Below are positions 38,659 through 47,941 of a stretch of DNA of 64,000 nucleotides, piece after piece. Origin of the DNA: Bartonella fuyuanensis (lineage in GTDB: Bacteria > Pseudomonadota > Alphaproteobacteria > Rhizobiales > Rhizobiaceae). The position numbers were made by a program, and so were the translations under genes. How positions within the stretch are numbered: position 1 is the first letter of the stretch; each line of letters begins with the position of its first letter. The notes under the pieces are model-generated. The model was given only the letters and a program-made list of their open reading frames with translations, made no database searches and had not been told where the DNA came from. The stretch lies in the NCBI RefSeq assembly GCF_014197255.1, contig NZ_JACIFE010000001.1:124001-188000 (forward strand). Direction: 5' to 3'.

Positions 38659-39792
38659 ATGCAAGCAAAAACCATAACCGTTAAATTAGGCAAGCACTGT
38701 TATGATATTATTATTGGTCCAAATCTCATTACACAAGCTGCTTTACATATTAAACATTCTCTTCAACACAACGACTTTCATCAAATGCGTTTGGCAATTG
38801 TTACAGATACAAATGTGGCATCCATCCATTTGAATACATTACAAGCAGAGTTAATAAAAAATAAAATCAATATTGTCCCTATTATTGTAGAAGCAGGAGA
38901 ACAATCAAAATCATTTTCAACCCTACAAATTGTTATTAATGAAATTCTTGCTGCACGTTTAGAAAGAGGTGACTGTGTTATTGCTTTTGGCGGTGGTGTC
39001 ATCGGCGATCTAGCAGGATTTGCAGCAAGTATAATTCGCCGTGGTATGAACTTCATTCAAATTCCCACAACGCTTCTTGCACAAATTGATTCCTCTGTTG
39101 GTGGGAAAACGGGCATCAACAGCCAGTATGGCAAAAATCTTATTGGTGCTTTTTATCAACCGCAATGCGTTATTTCTGACACATGTATTCTTGATACCCT
39201 ACCCCTGCGCGAATTTCGAGCTGGTTACGCAGAAATAGTCAAATATGGACTCATTAACCAGCCTAACTTCTTTGAATGGCTTGAAAAAAATGGACGAGAA
39301 ATTTTTTCTAATGGCCCAATAAGAACAAAAGCCATTGTTCGCTCATGTCAATTTAAAACTGCCATTGTAGCACAGGACGAACACGAAACAGGAGAGCGTG
39401 CACTCTTAAATCTCGGCCATACATTCGGACACATGCTTGAAACAGCAACCACTTATGACTCAAAACGTTTAATTCATGGCGAAGCTGTAGCTATTGGCAT
39501 GGTTCTTGCACATCAATTCTCTGCTCAACTGAATCTAATAAACTCCACGCTCATCTATCGTATTGAAGCACACCTTAAAGCTGTAGGCTTGCCTACCCAA
39601 TTAAAAGATATCCCAGGAAATCTACCAGATGCCGAAGCTTTAATGGCTCTCCTTACTCAAGATAAAAAAGTTTCACAAAATAATTTGACTTTCATTTTAA
39701 CACGCGGACTTGGTCAATCATTTATTGCAAAGAATGTTCCACCCGATGCAGTTTTATCTTTTTTGAAACAAAAATTAACAGAAATTCGTTAA
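38659..39792 (+). CDS. aroB: 3-dehydroquinate synthase
   Basis: Catalyses the second step of the shikimate pathway, DAHP to 3-dehydroquinate, using NAD and a divalent metal. The 377-residue protein has EAGEQSKSF near residue 80, [16 protein letters not shown] around 108, [18 protein letters not shown] near 138, and the metal-binding LNLGHTFGH and HGEAVAIGM. All are intact. In many rhizobia aroB is followed by a hemolysin-like CorC/HlyC gene; here a tRNA gene follows instead. Confidence 0.96.
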   Translation: MQAKTITVKLGKHCYDIIIGPNLITQAALHIKHSLQHNDFHQMRLAIVTDTNVASIHLNTLQAELIKNKINIVPIIVEAGEQSKSFSTLQIVINEILAARLERGDCVIAFGGGVIGDLAGFAASIIRRGMNFIQIPTTLLAQIDSSVGGKTGINSQYGKNLIGAFYQPQCVISDTCILDTLPLREFRAGYAEIVKYGLINQPNFFEWLEKNGREIFSNGPIRTKAIVRSCQFKTAIVAQDEHETGERALLNLGHTFGHMLETATTYDSKRLIHGEAVAIGMVLAHQFSAQLNLINSTLIYRIEAHLKAVGLPTQLKDIPGNLPDAEALMALLTQDKKVSQNNLTFILTRGLGQSFIAKNVPPDAVLSFLKQKLTEIR

Positions 39793-39852
39793 TTCATATT
39801 GAATATAATTGATTCGTTCTTATACTTCTATTAAAGGAATAAATATGATGAT

Positions 39853-40153
39853 GTCTGCGTAGCTCAGTAGGATAGAGCACAGGATTCCTAGAGAAATTGG
39901 GCACTTTAAGGAGAAATCTTTAAAGCGGATCTGCTCAAATTCGGGGAAAGCTTCATGGGCAACTATGCCAATCCCGAGCCAAGCCTCTCTCCATAAGAGA
40001 GGAAGGTGTAGAGACTGAACGGGCAGCACCTAAAAGGCACAAGCTTCAAGGTGAAGAGACAGTCCAGACCACAAACAGCCAATAAGGCTGGCGGTGAAAA
40101 CCGAAGTGGTATGAATCCTGGGGTCGCAGGTTCGAATCCTGCCGTAGACACCA
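39853..40153 (+). tRNA. tRNA-Arg (anticodon CCU), interrupted by a group I intron
   Basis: The 5' exon is 39853-39889 and the 3' exon 40114-40153, joined after removal of 39890-40113. The spliced product is 77 nt with the encoded CCA. The acceptor stem GTCTGCG pairs with CGTAGAC (one G-U). The D arm contains GCTCAGTAGGATAGAGC. The anticodon arm becomes CAGGA-TTCCTAA-TCCTG with anticodon CCT at 39887-39889. The T arm is GCAGGTTCGAATCCTGC. The arm only takes a normal 5-7-5 form if the intron ends at G40113, which fixes the splice sites. It reads AGG codons. Confidence 0.95.
39890..40113 (+). ncRNA. Group I self-splicing intron in tRNA-Arg(CCU)
   Basis: The intron is 224 nt and inserted right after the third anticodon base (U36), ending in the required G. 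Readable helices: a short internal guide GGG (39899-39901) against CCU of the exon, giving U-G at the splice site; P3 CTGCTC (39931-39936) with GGGCAG (40021-40026); P4 TCGGG (39941-39945) with CCCGA (39973-39977). P6 is CCTCTCT (39984-39990) with AGAGAGG (39996-40002). P7 is GACTG (40013-40017) with CAGTC (40060-40064). P9 hairpins are CAGCC/GGCTG (40076-40090) and a GAAA-capped CGGT/ACCG (40092-40103). It has no open frame for a homing endonuclease. The type and site match the known Agrobacterium tRNA-Arg(CCU) intron. Confidence 0.95.
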
Positions 40154-40191
40154 TCATATAAGACAAATTACTTTTCATATAGGAAAACATT

Positions 40192-40575
40192 ATGAAAAAA
40201 ACTCTAGGTATTTTAGGATTCTTTTCCTCTTTATTATTTTTTAATGTCAGCTCTACCTTGGCTGCTTCTTTAAATATTGAAGTATCAGATAATCCAAAAA
40301 CACAAACCATAACTTATCAATGTAATATAGGAGAAAAAAAAGAACGCATTGAAGCGACCTATTACAACGCTGACAATATTTCATTAGTTGACTTCAAATG
40401 GAAAGGTGATCGTATTATCGCTGCTAATGTTCTTGCTGCTTCTGGAACAAAATATGTAGGAGAACAGTATATCTGGTGGGAAAAAAACAAAGAAGTAACA
40501 CTTTACGATCTTATTCAAGACCCAGAAGAAAAAAATCCCATCCTTTGTAAGGATGAATCAACGTTATTATTTTAA
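40192..40575 (+). CDS. MliC-like lysozyme inhibitor family protein, first of two tandem paralogues
   Basis: A 127-residue secreted protein with a signal peptide (about 1-24, cut near LAA). The mature part carries the MliC pattern: ITYQC near the start, then RIEATYYNADNISLV, then ASGTKYV, a W-W pair, KEVTLYDL, and a closing cysteine ILC that probably bridges to the first. MliC proteins inhibit C-type lysozymes in the periplasm or at the outer membrane. No lipobox cysteine is present, so it is likely soluble in the periplasm or secreted. The next gene encodes a close paralogue 17 bases later. Inhibitor activity is inferred from the fold family only. Confidence 0.75.
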   Translation: MKKTLGILGFFSSLLFFNVSSTLAASLNIEVSDNPKTQTITYQCNIGEKKERIEATYYNADNISLVDFKWKGDRIIAANVLAASGTKYVGEQYIWWEKNKEVTLYDLIQDPEEKNPILCKDESTLLF

Positions 40576-40592
40576 ATAACTGAGGAGATATC

Positions 40593-40982
40593 ATGAAAAA
40601 AGCTTTTATTATAGGATTTTTCGCTGTTTTAAGCCTACCACTATTCGGCTCACTTAATGCCTTTGCCGGTTCTCTAGTCATTGAGGTACCAGATGATCCA
40701 GAGCCAACAACAAAAATTACTGCCTATCAATGCGATACAGGAACAAGTAAAGAACGTGTTGAAGCGACCTATCTCAATGCTGATAATATTTCACTCATTG
40801 ATTTCAAATGGAATGGAAAGCGTATCATCGCTTCCCGTAGTATAAGTGCTTCTGGAGTAAAATATATGGGAGGACCATATATATGGTGGACAAAAGGAAA
40901 CGAAGCCACACTTTCTGATCTCATAAATGATCCAGAAGAAAAAAATCTTATTCAATGTGTAGAAGAACAAAAAACAGAATAA
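40593..40982 (+). CDS. MliC-like lysozyme inhibitor family protein, second of two tandem paralogues
   Basis: A 129-residue protein with a signal peptide ending near AFA (residue 25) and the same MliC-type body as its upstream neighbour: TAYQCDTG, RVEATYLNADNISLIDF, ASGVKYMGGPYIWW, EATLSDLINDPEEKN and a final cysteine LIQC. About half or more of mature residues agree with the first copy, and the coding DNA is visibly similar, so it is a tandem duplication. GAGGAG precedes its ATG. The 3' end faces phaG on the opposite strand with only 16 bases between stops. Confidence 0.78.
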   Translation: MKKAFIIGFFAVLSLPLFGSLNAFAGSLVIEVPDDPEPTTKITAYQCDTGTSKERVEATYLNADNISLIDFKWNGKRIIASRSISASGVKYMGGPYIWWTKGNEATLSDLINDPEEKNLIQCVEEQKTE

Positions 40983-40998
40983 AAAATCTTATTGCATT

Positions 40999-41409
40999 TT
41001 AAAAATCGCTCTGGTTCGTATCACATGATCTTTCTTCTAAAGCAAATGTGTTTCCTTCCATCTGACGTGATAAAAGAGCCAGAGGTTTTTCTAATTTATT
41101 CTTTGAATCGTGTCGATGAACTGCAGCTTGTGATACGAGCATAGAAGCAGCTGGTATTGTTACAAGTAAAAAAACCATCAATAAAAATTCGTGAAAAACG
41201 AAATGATGATCTACAAAAGTTGAATAAAGAAACGATGCAATAAGAATACTTCCTGCGCCCCAACTTGTACTTAACGAAAGCATATGTAAACGCTTATAAA
41301 AAGTGGGAAGACGCATTAATCCTATCATTCCAATCAATGTGAGACCGGATCCCACTATCAAAAAAAACGTAACAACAATAGCAACAACAAGTGATACATC
41401 CTCCTTCAT
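40999..41409 (-). CDS. phaG: Cation/proton antiporter subunit PhaG (MrpG)
   Basis: A small membrane subunit of the Mrp-type antiporter. The 136-residue protein has three hydrophobic helices in the first 95 residues, with the family motif LIGMIGLMRLPTFYKRLHM. The polar tail of about 40 residues is longer than in many relatives. It is the last gene of the pha operon; its ATG overlaps the phaF stop by four bases (ATGA). It functions only with the other subunits. Confidence 0.9.
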   Translation of the reverse strand: MKEDVSLVVAIVVTFFLIVGSGLTLIGMIGLMRLPTFYKRLHMLSLSTSWGAGSILIASFLYSTFVDHHFVFHEFLLMVFLLVTIPAASMLVSQAAVHRHDSKNKLEKPLALLSRQMEGNTFALEERSCDTNQSDF

Positions 41410-41687
41410 TCAATAACCTCCCCCCGCATTAAAAACTTTGCCAACGCCATACTTGATACAGGACCCAATAATCCAATAATGAGAGCTGCAACAAAATAAA
41501 TAGTTGTTCCTGAACGAATATCGAATGTAAGAAACAAAAGAATAGTGATTATATAAAGAGCATCCAAACCAACAATCCGATCTTGCGCTCTTGGCCCACG
41601 AATTAACCGAAAAAGTGCAAGAATCATTGCCAAACTTAAAAAAAACTGCGAAAGATAAAGCCCCCAATAAAGGATTACCATACTCAT
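41406..41687 (-). CDS. phaF: Cation/proton antiporter subunit PhaF (MrpF)
   Basis: A 93-residue protein with three hydrophobic helices and the MrpF signature RLIRGPRAQDRIVGLDALY around residue 27. The G-P-..-DR-..-D element is strongly conserved in the family. Start and stop codons share bases with phaE and phaG, so translation of the operon is coupled. Confidence 0.92.
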   Translation of the reverse strand: MSMVILYWGLYLSQFFLSLAMILALFRLIRGPRAQDRIVGLDALYIITILLFLTFDIRSGTTIYFVAALIIGLLGPVSSMALAKFLMRGEVIE

Positions 41688-42169
41688 TAAAAAATCTCCA
41701 AAAGTAATTGTTCATAGCGTTTTTTAATTAATTTGGAGTAATTATATCCACTTTTAAAATTTAAGACATGAAGCAAAAGTTCACTATTCTTTTTATTATA
41801 GGCAATCCAAACAGTACCTGGGGTTGCAGAAAGAATGCACGCCAAAACAGCTAAAGCCGTAGAACTTTTAAGCGAAAGGGGCACTACAATAAAACCAGAC
41901 TGATATTTTTGAGATCTTTTGGTTAAAACGAAGTAAGACACTGCAATATTTGAAACAATAGAATCAATAAATACGCGAAAAGACAGCTGAAAAACTGCAC
42001 GCCAACTTTTAATAATTATCTTCTCCGATTCAAGAAGCCGCATCATCCAACCTCCAAACAATGCAATGATAATTCCCAAAAGCAATTGGCCGAAACTAAA
42101 ACCATTTAAGATCAGCCACATAAAAACAATTGCTACACTAGAAAAGGAGAAAAAATAACAATATTTCAC
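41687..42169 (-). CDS. phaE: Cation/proton antiporter subunit PhaE (MrpE)
   Basis: A 160-residue MrpE-type subunit. Two N-terminal helices are followed by FQLSFRVFIDSIVSNIAVS and the motif LAVLACILSATPGTVWIAY near residue 107, which marks the family. The C-terminal part is polar. The gene overlaps phaD by four bases. Length is normal. Confidence 0.9.
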   Translation of the reverse strand: MKYCYFFSFSSVAIVFMWLILNGFSFGQLLLGIIIALFGGWMMRLLESEKIIIKSWRAVFQLSFRVFIDSIVSNIAVSYFVLTKRSQKYQSGFIVVPLSLKSSTALAVLACILSATPGTVWIAYNKKNSELLLHVLNFKSGYNYSKLIKKRYEQLLLEIF

Positions 42170-43791
42170 CGCTTCATCCCCTTATTTTCGAGAGAAAAAT
42201 CATCTAACACACTTCCAATATAATTTTGAGGTTCATATAAAGTTTTAGCTGTTTCAAACATATAACGACTAATAGGACCAGCAACAATTGTAATAACAAA
42301 ACACAAAACCAGGAGTACAGCAACGGAAGCAAATTCAATCACCTGGACCCGTGGAATCTTTCCTTCAAGAGAAACCCAAAAAGTTCGAATACCCGTTCGT
42401 GTCATCGCAATCAAAGCAGCAAAACTAGATATAGTGACAAAAATGATAAAAAGCCAACCATGATAAACAGGTAGATTGGTCGAAATATTTTCTTTACTGT
42501 GGTTTAAGACTGCCATAAACATCATAAATTTAGCCACAAAACCAGAAAAAGGTGGTAGACCAATAATCAAAAGTGCACAAAGCCCAAAACAAGCACCAAG
42601 AATTGCTAAAGTTACCGGCAAATAGGTCCCAACTTCATCTTCCTCCTCCTCTTCATCGTCACCATAGACTTCCATTGTCACCGTCAAAACATTGGCTGCC
42701 ACATCTTGACAACGTTCAACCAACTCGACCAAAAGAAAAAAAGCACCCAGTGCCAAAGTTGAGGAAACAATATAAAATAGTGCACCAGCAATCAACGCTG
42801 GATTGCCAATTCCTATTGCTGTCAACAATGTCCCAGAAGAGACTAAAACACTATAAGCTGCCAAACGTACCAAAACTTGACTTGCCAATACCCCAATAAA
42901 ACCAAAAGCCACAGTAGCAAGACCACCGTAAAACAAAACCGTTTGACCAAAATGGATAAAATGCCCACTTCCAGGTCCAAACCATAACAATGTTAAACGT
43001 AAAATAATATAAATACCAACTTTGCTTAAAAGTGCAAAAGAAGCTCCAACAGGCGCTGCTACTGCGCTATACGTTGGCATCAACCAAAAATTCAAGGGCC
43101 ACATCCCTGCTTTAAGCAAAAAAGCAATCCCCAAAAGTGCAACCCCTATTTCAAATAAAGTCATATTGCCAGAAGCTATATATTTTATTTTTATAGCCAA
43201 ATCAGCCATATTAAGCGTGCCTACAATTCCATAAATAAGCGCCGCACCAATGAGGAACAATAATGAAGCGACCAGATTAACCACGACATAATGCAACCCA
43301 GCACGCACACGTAACGGACCAGAGCCATGCAACGCAAGCCCATAAGAAGCCGTTAACATCACTTCGAAAAATACAAATAAATTAAATAAATCACCAGTTA
43401 AAAAAGCACCGTTTATTCCAACGATGAAAAATTGCATCAATGACTGAAAATGAGGACCTGCTTTATACCAATGTGCCCGAGCAAAAACCAATGCAACAGT
43501 TGTCAACAAACTTGAAAGTAAAAGCATCATAGCACTTAAGCGATCAAGCACCAAAACAATACCGAACGGTGAAGGCCAATTCCCAAGCCGATAAACATCT
43601 AAAGCTGGTGCAACCTCAAAAGCACGCCTCGCCAATAAAACAGCAACCACAACTAACAATGCAGAAGAAAAAATACTTATGAGTGATTTCAATTTTGAAC
43701 GACGTTCATCATAGAAAAGAAGAAGTGCACCAGTACTTAACGGCAAAAGAATAGGCAAGATAAGAAGATGATGCACGCAAACTTCCATCAC
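42166..43791 (-). CDS. phaD: Cation/proton antiporter subunit PhaD (MrpD)
   Basis: A 541-residue integral membrane protein with about 14 helices, homologous to the proton-pumping subunits of complex I. Conserved parts are FFEVMLTASYGLALHG (E near residue 140), LLKAGMWPLNFWLMP (K near 225) and LPPFSGFVAKFMMF near 415. A cytoplasmic acidic stretch, DDEEEEEDE, sits before the last third and is usual in rhizobial PhaD. Start and stop overlap the neighbours (ATGA type). Confidence 0.94.
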   Translation of the reverse strand: MMEVCVHHLLILPILLPLSTGALLLFYDERRSKLKSLISIFSSALLVVVAVLLARRAFEVAPALDVYRLGNWPSPFGIVLVLDRLSAMMLLLSSLLTTVALVFARAHWYKAGPHFQSLMQFFIVGINGAFLTGDLFNLFVFFEVMLTASYGLALHGSGPLRVRAGLHYVVVNLVASLLFLIGAALIYGIVGTLNMADLAIKIKYIASGNMTLFEIGVALLGIAFLLKAGMWPLNFWLMPTYSAVAAPVGASFALLSKVGIYIILRLTLLWFGPGSGHFIHFGQTVLFYGGLATVAFGFIGVLASQVLVRLAAYSVLVSSGTLLTAIGIGNPALIAGALFYIVSSTLALGAFFLLVELVERCQDVAANVLTVTMEVYGDDEEEEEDEVGTYLPVTLAILGACFGLCALLIIGLPPFSGFVAKFMMFMAVLNHSKENISTNLPVYHGWLFIIFVTISSFAALIAMTRTGIRTFWVSLEGKIPRVQVIEFASVAVLLVLCFVITIVAGPISRYMFETAKTLYEPQNYIGSVLDDFSLENKGMKR

Positions 43792-44129
43792 AGTACCTCA
43801 CGTCCATCAACATGATCTGAACCTGTTAAACCACGTGAAACCAAAAGAATAACCAAAAATAAAGCTGTTGTTGCAAAACCGATCACAATCGCTGTTAAAA
43901 CCAAAGCCTGTGGAAAAGGATCAACATAATTAGCTGGATTAATCGCCGTAGTAGGATCAACAATTGGCGCTGCATTACTCCGTGGCCTACTCATTGCAAA
44001 CATGAAAAGATTAACACCATGGGCTATCAAAGACAAACCAAGAATGACTTGAAAAGTTCTGGGACGCAAAATGAGCCAAATTCCAGATCCGACAAGAACA
44101 CCAATAGCCAAAGAAAGAATAATTTCCAT
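43788..44129 (-). CDS. phaC: Cation/proton antiporter subunit PhaC (MrpC)
   Basis: A 113-residue protein, three helices, related to NuoK. The motif LSLIAHGVNLFMFAMSR (about residues 34-50) followed by a loop with DPTTAINPANYVDPFPQALVLTAIVIG is diagnostic. Its ATG shares a base with the phaAB stop region at 44129. It is co-transcribed with the rest of the operon. Confidence 0.94.
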   Translation of the reverse strand: MEIILSLAIGVLVGSGIWLILRPRTFQVILGLSLIAHGVNLFMFAMSRPRSNAAPIVDPTTAINPANYVDPFPQALVLTAIVIGFATTALFLVILLVSRGLTGSDHVDGREVL

Positions 44130-47050
44130 TAATTTTCCTTTTCTTTCAAAGCAGGTTTTTTACCGATTCTGTAACTACGAATTGACTGATGTGCAAGTGC
44201 AATTAAAATGAGAACCGTTGCGCCTAAGACAAGAGAAAACACACCAAAATCAAATAAAAAAGCCGATGCTATAGGAACCTTTCCAACCAAAGGCACATGA
44301 ACATATTGGAAAAATGATGTTAAAAAAGGATACCCCACAAACAAAGCCCCTATTCCCGTCAGCACCGATAGCAATAGGCCAAAGCCCATCCAGCGTAAAG
44401 GCAAGATTCTTAAATGATTTTCTACCCAACGAATATCCTGTGCAAGATATTGCAAAATAAAGCCTATCGCCAAAGTCACCCCCCCCACAAACCCTCCTCC
44501 TGGAAGATTATGCCCTCGTACAAATAAATAAAAAGAAAAAGCGATAATAATAGAAAAGAGCCACCCCATAATAACAGAAGGAATAGCGAGATAATTCAAC
44601 ACTGTATCCCCCACATTTCGGTCTGCCTGTGCCTTATCAAAAGCTTCCTGAATACGTTGTTGAAACGGTGCATCAATACTTTCAGAAGCAGGGCGGAATC
44701 GACGCAAAAGGGCAAAGACAGTAAGTGAAACAGCTCCCAAAACCACAACTTCCCCCATAGTATCAAAACCACGGAAATCAACTAACAATACATTCACAAC
44801 ATTGCGACCACCCGTACCGGAATAAGCATTCTTTAGAAAAAAATTAGAAACTGTCATCCCTTGAGGACGTGTCATCACCGCAAAAGATAACCATGCAACA
44901 CCAAAACCTCCCATAATTGCTATAATAAAATCACGAACACGACGTAACCGCACCCCAAAATGGACAGACGCTGGAGCGGGTTGATGCACACGCTTTGGCA
45001 ACCAACGCAAACCAAGCAATAATAAGACAGCTGTCACAACTTCAACAACCAATTGTGTTATTGCCAAATCAGGCGCAGAGAGCCATAAAAAGGTTGCACA
45101 AGTCATCAAGCCTGCTCCCCCCAACAACATGAGTGATGCAAGACGATGAAATTTTGCTTGCCAAGCCACTAAAAGAGCGCACAATCCACCGACTAACCAA
45201 AGAGCGAGAAAAGGAATATCAAGTGGAAAAAGTGGTAATTCTCCTGCTACAATTAAACCATCATACAAAAGCAAAAGACCAATAAAGATAAAACACACAC
45301 TAAAGATCCAATGCAACTGTATTTGCAAACGGCGTGTTGACAAAACAGATTCTACCGCACGAGCCCATTTCCAAGAAATAATCACAAGAACGCGTTCAAA
45401 AATACGCGGTCCTTTCAAATGACGAAAAAAAGGAGCTCCATCATCACAAGATAAAAAATAACGCCGCCCGACAACATAGAGCAATCCGCCCCCTAATAAA
45501 GCCACCAAACTCATCATTAATGGCGTATTAATCCCATGCCAAACAGCCAAACTATAAGAGATTGTCATCGATCCTAAAACAGACACAACAGCATTATCTA
45601 AAATGGGTCCGATTGTTAAATTAGGAAAAATACCAACTGCTAAACAAATAAACACCAAAAATTCCATCGGTAAACGCATAAAATACGGTGGTTCATGCGG
45701 ACTTTTGGGTAATTTATCGAATTTTGGTCCCCAAAAGACACCATGAATAAAACGTATAGAGTAAGTCACACTAAACAAGCTAGCAAGCGTTGCTACATAA
45801 GGAGCAACCCAATCAAGCCATGATTCCATATGCGTTTCAACTGCCTCAGCAAAAAACATCTCTTTTGACAAAAAACCATTTAACAAAGGAACTCCAGCCA
45901 TCGCTGCACTTGCCACTAAGGCAAGAGTTGCTGTAATCGGCATAAAGCGATAAAGACCTGTTAGTTTCCGCATATCACGTGTTCCTGTTTCGTGATCAAT
46001 AATGCCGGCAGCCATAAATAAAGAAGCTTTAAAAGTAGCATGATTGGCCATATGAAAAATCGCTGCAACACATGCCAGAGGACTCCCAAGGCTTAAAAGC
46101 GTGGTAATCAATCCAAGATGACTAATCGTTGAGTAAGCAAGCAATCCCTTTAAATCTTGCTGAAACATAGAACAATAAGCACCAAGAAGAAGAGTAGCGA
46201 GACCTGAAAAACCAACCAGCAAAAACCAAGACTCTGTCCCAGAAAGCACAGGCCATAAACGAACCAGCAAAAACAACCCTGCTTTCACCATCGTTGCTGA
46301 ATGCAAATAAGCCGATACAGGTGTTGGAGCTGCCATCGCATTGGGCAACCAAAAATGAAAAGGAAACTGTGCACTTTTTGTTAACCCACCCAATAAAAGA
46401 CAAATAAGGGCAGGACAATAAAGTGAACTTGACCGGATCATATCTCCAGACTGTAAAATTTTATCCAGATCAAAACTACCAACGATGTACCCAATCAACA
46501 AAACCCCAATAAAAAGAGCAAAACCACCAAAACCCGTAATTGTTAAAGCCATACGCGCCCCTTCACGCGCACTAGCATTATGATACCAGTAACCAATCAA
46601 CAAAAAGGAAAAAATACTTGTAAGTTCCCAGAAAACAACCAAAAAAACGAGATTACCTGATAAAACAATCCCTGTCATCGACCCCATAAAGGCCAGAAAA
46701 AAAGAAAAAAAACGCGGTACAGAATCTACCGGATCCATATAATAACGCGCATAAACAACGACAAGCAGCCCAATTCCTGTAATGAGCAAGCAAAAAAGCC
46801 ACGAAAGACCATCCATCCGAAGGATGAAATCTCCTCCCCATTCTGGAAGCCAAGAAATATCTAAACGTACGATGTGATTTCCACGAACTGCCGGATAAAG
46901 CATAATTGTAAAAAGAAGACTCAAAAGAGCAATACCCCCAGCAAACCATGCTTCATTATTTTTTGCTGTCGAACGAAAAAAACCAATAACGGCACTTCCA
47001 CCAAAAGGAAGCAAAACGAGTAATATCAACATTGCTTCCCGTGTTGTCAT
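44129..47050 (-). CDS. phaAB: Cation/proton antiporter subunit PhaAB (fused MrpA and MrpB)
   Basis: A 973-residue fusion. The MrpA part (about 1-780) resembles complex I subunit NuoL, with FWELTSIFSFLLIGYW (E near 140), KSAQFPFHFWLPNAMAAPTPVSAYLHSATMVKAG near 220-255 and the extended C-terminal MrpA region. The MrpB part (about 800-973) has LPGGGFVGGVTLA. In Sinorhizobium the homologous pha system is a potassium efflux antiporter needed for alkaline pH adaptation. The ion specificity here is inferred. It is the first gene of the phaAB-C-D-E-F-G operon; the promoter should lie in 47051-47280. Confidence 0.94.
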   Translation of the reverse strand: MTTREAMLILLVLLPFGGSAVIGFFRSTAKNNEAWFAGGIALLSLLFTIMLYPAVRGNHIVRLDISWLPEWGGDFILRMDGLSWLFCLLITGIGLLVVVYARYYMDPVDSVPRFFSFFLAFMGSMTGIVLSGNLVFLVVFWELTSIFSFLLIGYWYHNASAREGARMALTITGFGGFALFIGVLLIGYIVGSFDLDKILQSGDMIRSSSLYCPALICLLLGGLTKSAQFPFHFWLPNAMAAPTPVSAYLHSATMVKAGLFLLVRLWPVLSGTESWFLLVGFSGLATLLLGAYCSMFQQDLKGLLAYSTISHLGLITTLLSLGSPLACVAAIFHMANHATFKASLFMAAGIIDHETGTRDMRKLTGLYRFMPITATLALVASAAMAGVPLLNGFLSKEMFFAEAVETHMESWLDWVAPYVATLASLFSVTYSIRFIHGVFWGPKFDKLPKSPHEPPYFMRLPMEFLVFICLAVGIFPNLTIGPILDNAVVSVLGSMTISYSLAVWHGINTPLMMSLVALLGGGLLYVVGRRYFLSCDDGAPFFRHLKGPRIFERVLVIISWKWARAVESVLSTRRLQIQLHWIFSVCFIFIGLLLLYDGLIVAGELPLFPLDIPFLALWLVGGLCALLVAWQAKFHRLASLMLLGGAGLMTCATFLWLSAPDLAITQLVVEVVTAVLLLLGLRWLPKRVHQPAPASVHFGVRLRRVRDFIIAIMGGFGVAWLSFAVMTRPQGMTVSNFFLKNAYSGTGGRNVVNVLLVDFRGFDTMGEVVVLGAVSLTVFALLRRFRPASESIDAPFQQRIQEAFDKAQADRNVGDTVLNYLAIPSVIMGWLFSIIIAFSFYLFVRGHNLPGGGFVGGVTLAIGFILQYLAQDIRWVENHLRILPLRWMGFGLLLSVLTGIGALFVGYPFLTSFFQYVHVPLVGKVPIASAFLFDFGVFSLVLGATVLILIALAHQSIRSYRIGKKPALKEKEN

Positions 47051-47282
47051 TCTTTCAGCTCCCTACTGCTCTTAATATTTTGTCATCGACAAAACAAAAA
47101 TTTATACTTTTACCCCCCATTCCACACTTAATGATAATAAGATTTCCTAAAACTTAAAAGCATTTAAATTTTTCAAAAAATAATGCTTGCATAAAAATGC
47201 TGCACATCACATAGGTTTTCTCTTTATTGTAAGAACAATAACACCCACGACAAGAAGTAATTAAAATTTTATTTAATAATTT

Positions 47283-47780
47283 CTATCCTTTAAAAAAGCG
47301 CGATAAACACTGTTTTCGAGGCCCATGAAACGGTTGAAAACTATTATTATTTTTATTATAAGAGCGATAACGCGCACGACAAGCTTCAAAGTGTTGTTTT
47401 AGCATCCATGGTTCTTTTTTTTCTAATTTTTCTGAAGAAGAAATTAAAAATACTCTCTTAGTATCTGAGACAACTTTTAATGGTGCATGTTTTGTGCTTA
47501 AGTGCAGTAATGGAACAAATGCCTCTTCAGGATACCACCAATTATCTTTATACTTAATGTAACCACGCCGATAATGATGATAACCCTTAAAACCATTAAG
47601 CTCTCTCCGCCCTGTAAAAATCAAAGGCACCGAACTCTCTTGAAAAGATGTCTGCGATATCAGTTTGGCTGTAGCATCACTCCGATTTTTTACAAAATTA
47701 GGAAAAATGACTGTTATAATGAAAAAAATGCTAACAAATACAAAAGCTAAAGCATAATATAATTTTTTTTTCATACTCAT
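47283..47780 (-). CDS. BA14K-like secreted/membrane protein
   Basis: A 165-residue protein with an N-terminal hydrophobic helix (about residues 6-27) that is a signal or anchor. The middle has YHHYRRGYIKYKDNWWYP. The C-terminus has the BA14K pattern, ACRARYRSYNKNNNSFQPF then GPRKQCLS, with two cysteines likely to bridge. BA14K proteins in Brucella are immunoreactive and have been described as lectin-like. Here the middle of the protein is longer and little conserved. The gene is alone on the minus strand between the pha operon and the polyamine genes. Confidence 0.75.
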   Translation of the reverse strand: MSMKKKLYYALAFVFVSIFFIITVIFPNFVKNRSDATAKLISQTSFQESSVPLIFTGRRELNGFKGYHHYRRGYIKYKDNWWYPEEAFVPLLHLSTKHAPLKVVSDTKRVFLISSSEKLEKKEPWMLKQHFEACRARYRSYNKNNNSFQPFHGPRKQCLSRFFKG

Positions 47781-47941
47781 AACGCAAAACTCAAAATAAT
47801 AAACAACAGCAGTTACAGAAAGTCTTTCTATTGCTAGACAGAAACAAATTCTTTTCTTAAGATTTTTTCTTGAGACATTCTATTACTCTTTGTACTAAAC
47901 GTTGATCTTGGCAATAAGATCCTTCAAAAAAGAATGAACAA

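Noticed and set aside
39963-40310. 115-residue minus-strand open frame over the tRNA with the string STAGFEPATPG
   Set aside because: It is the antisense of the tRNA T arm and intron, a familiar false ORF. The tRNA and group I structure explain the sequence.
42573-42899. 108-codon frame opposite phaD
   Set aside because: Antisense shadow of an intact membrane protein gene; H/P/L-rich as expected from antisense of hydrophobic codons.
42166-43791. Acidic insert DDEEEEEDE in PhaD
   Set aside because: Similar acidic loops are usual in rhizobial PhaD proteins; not a novelty.
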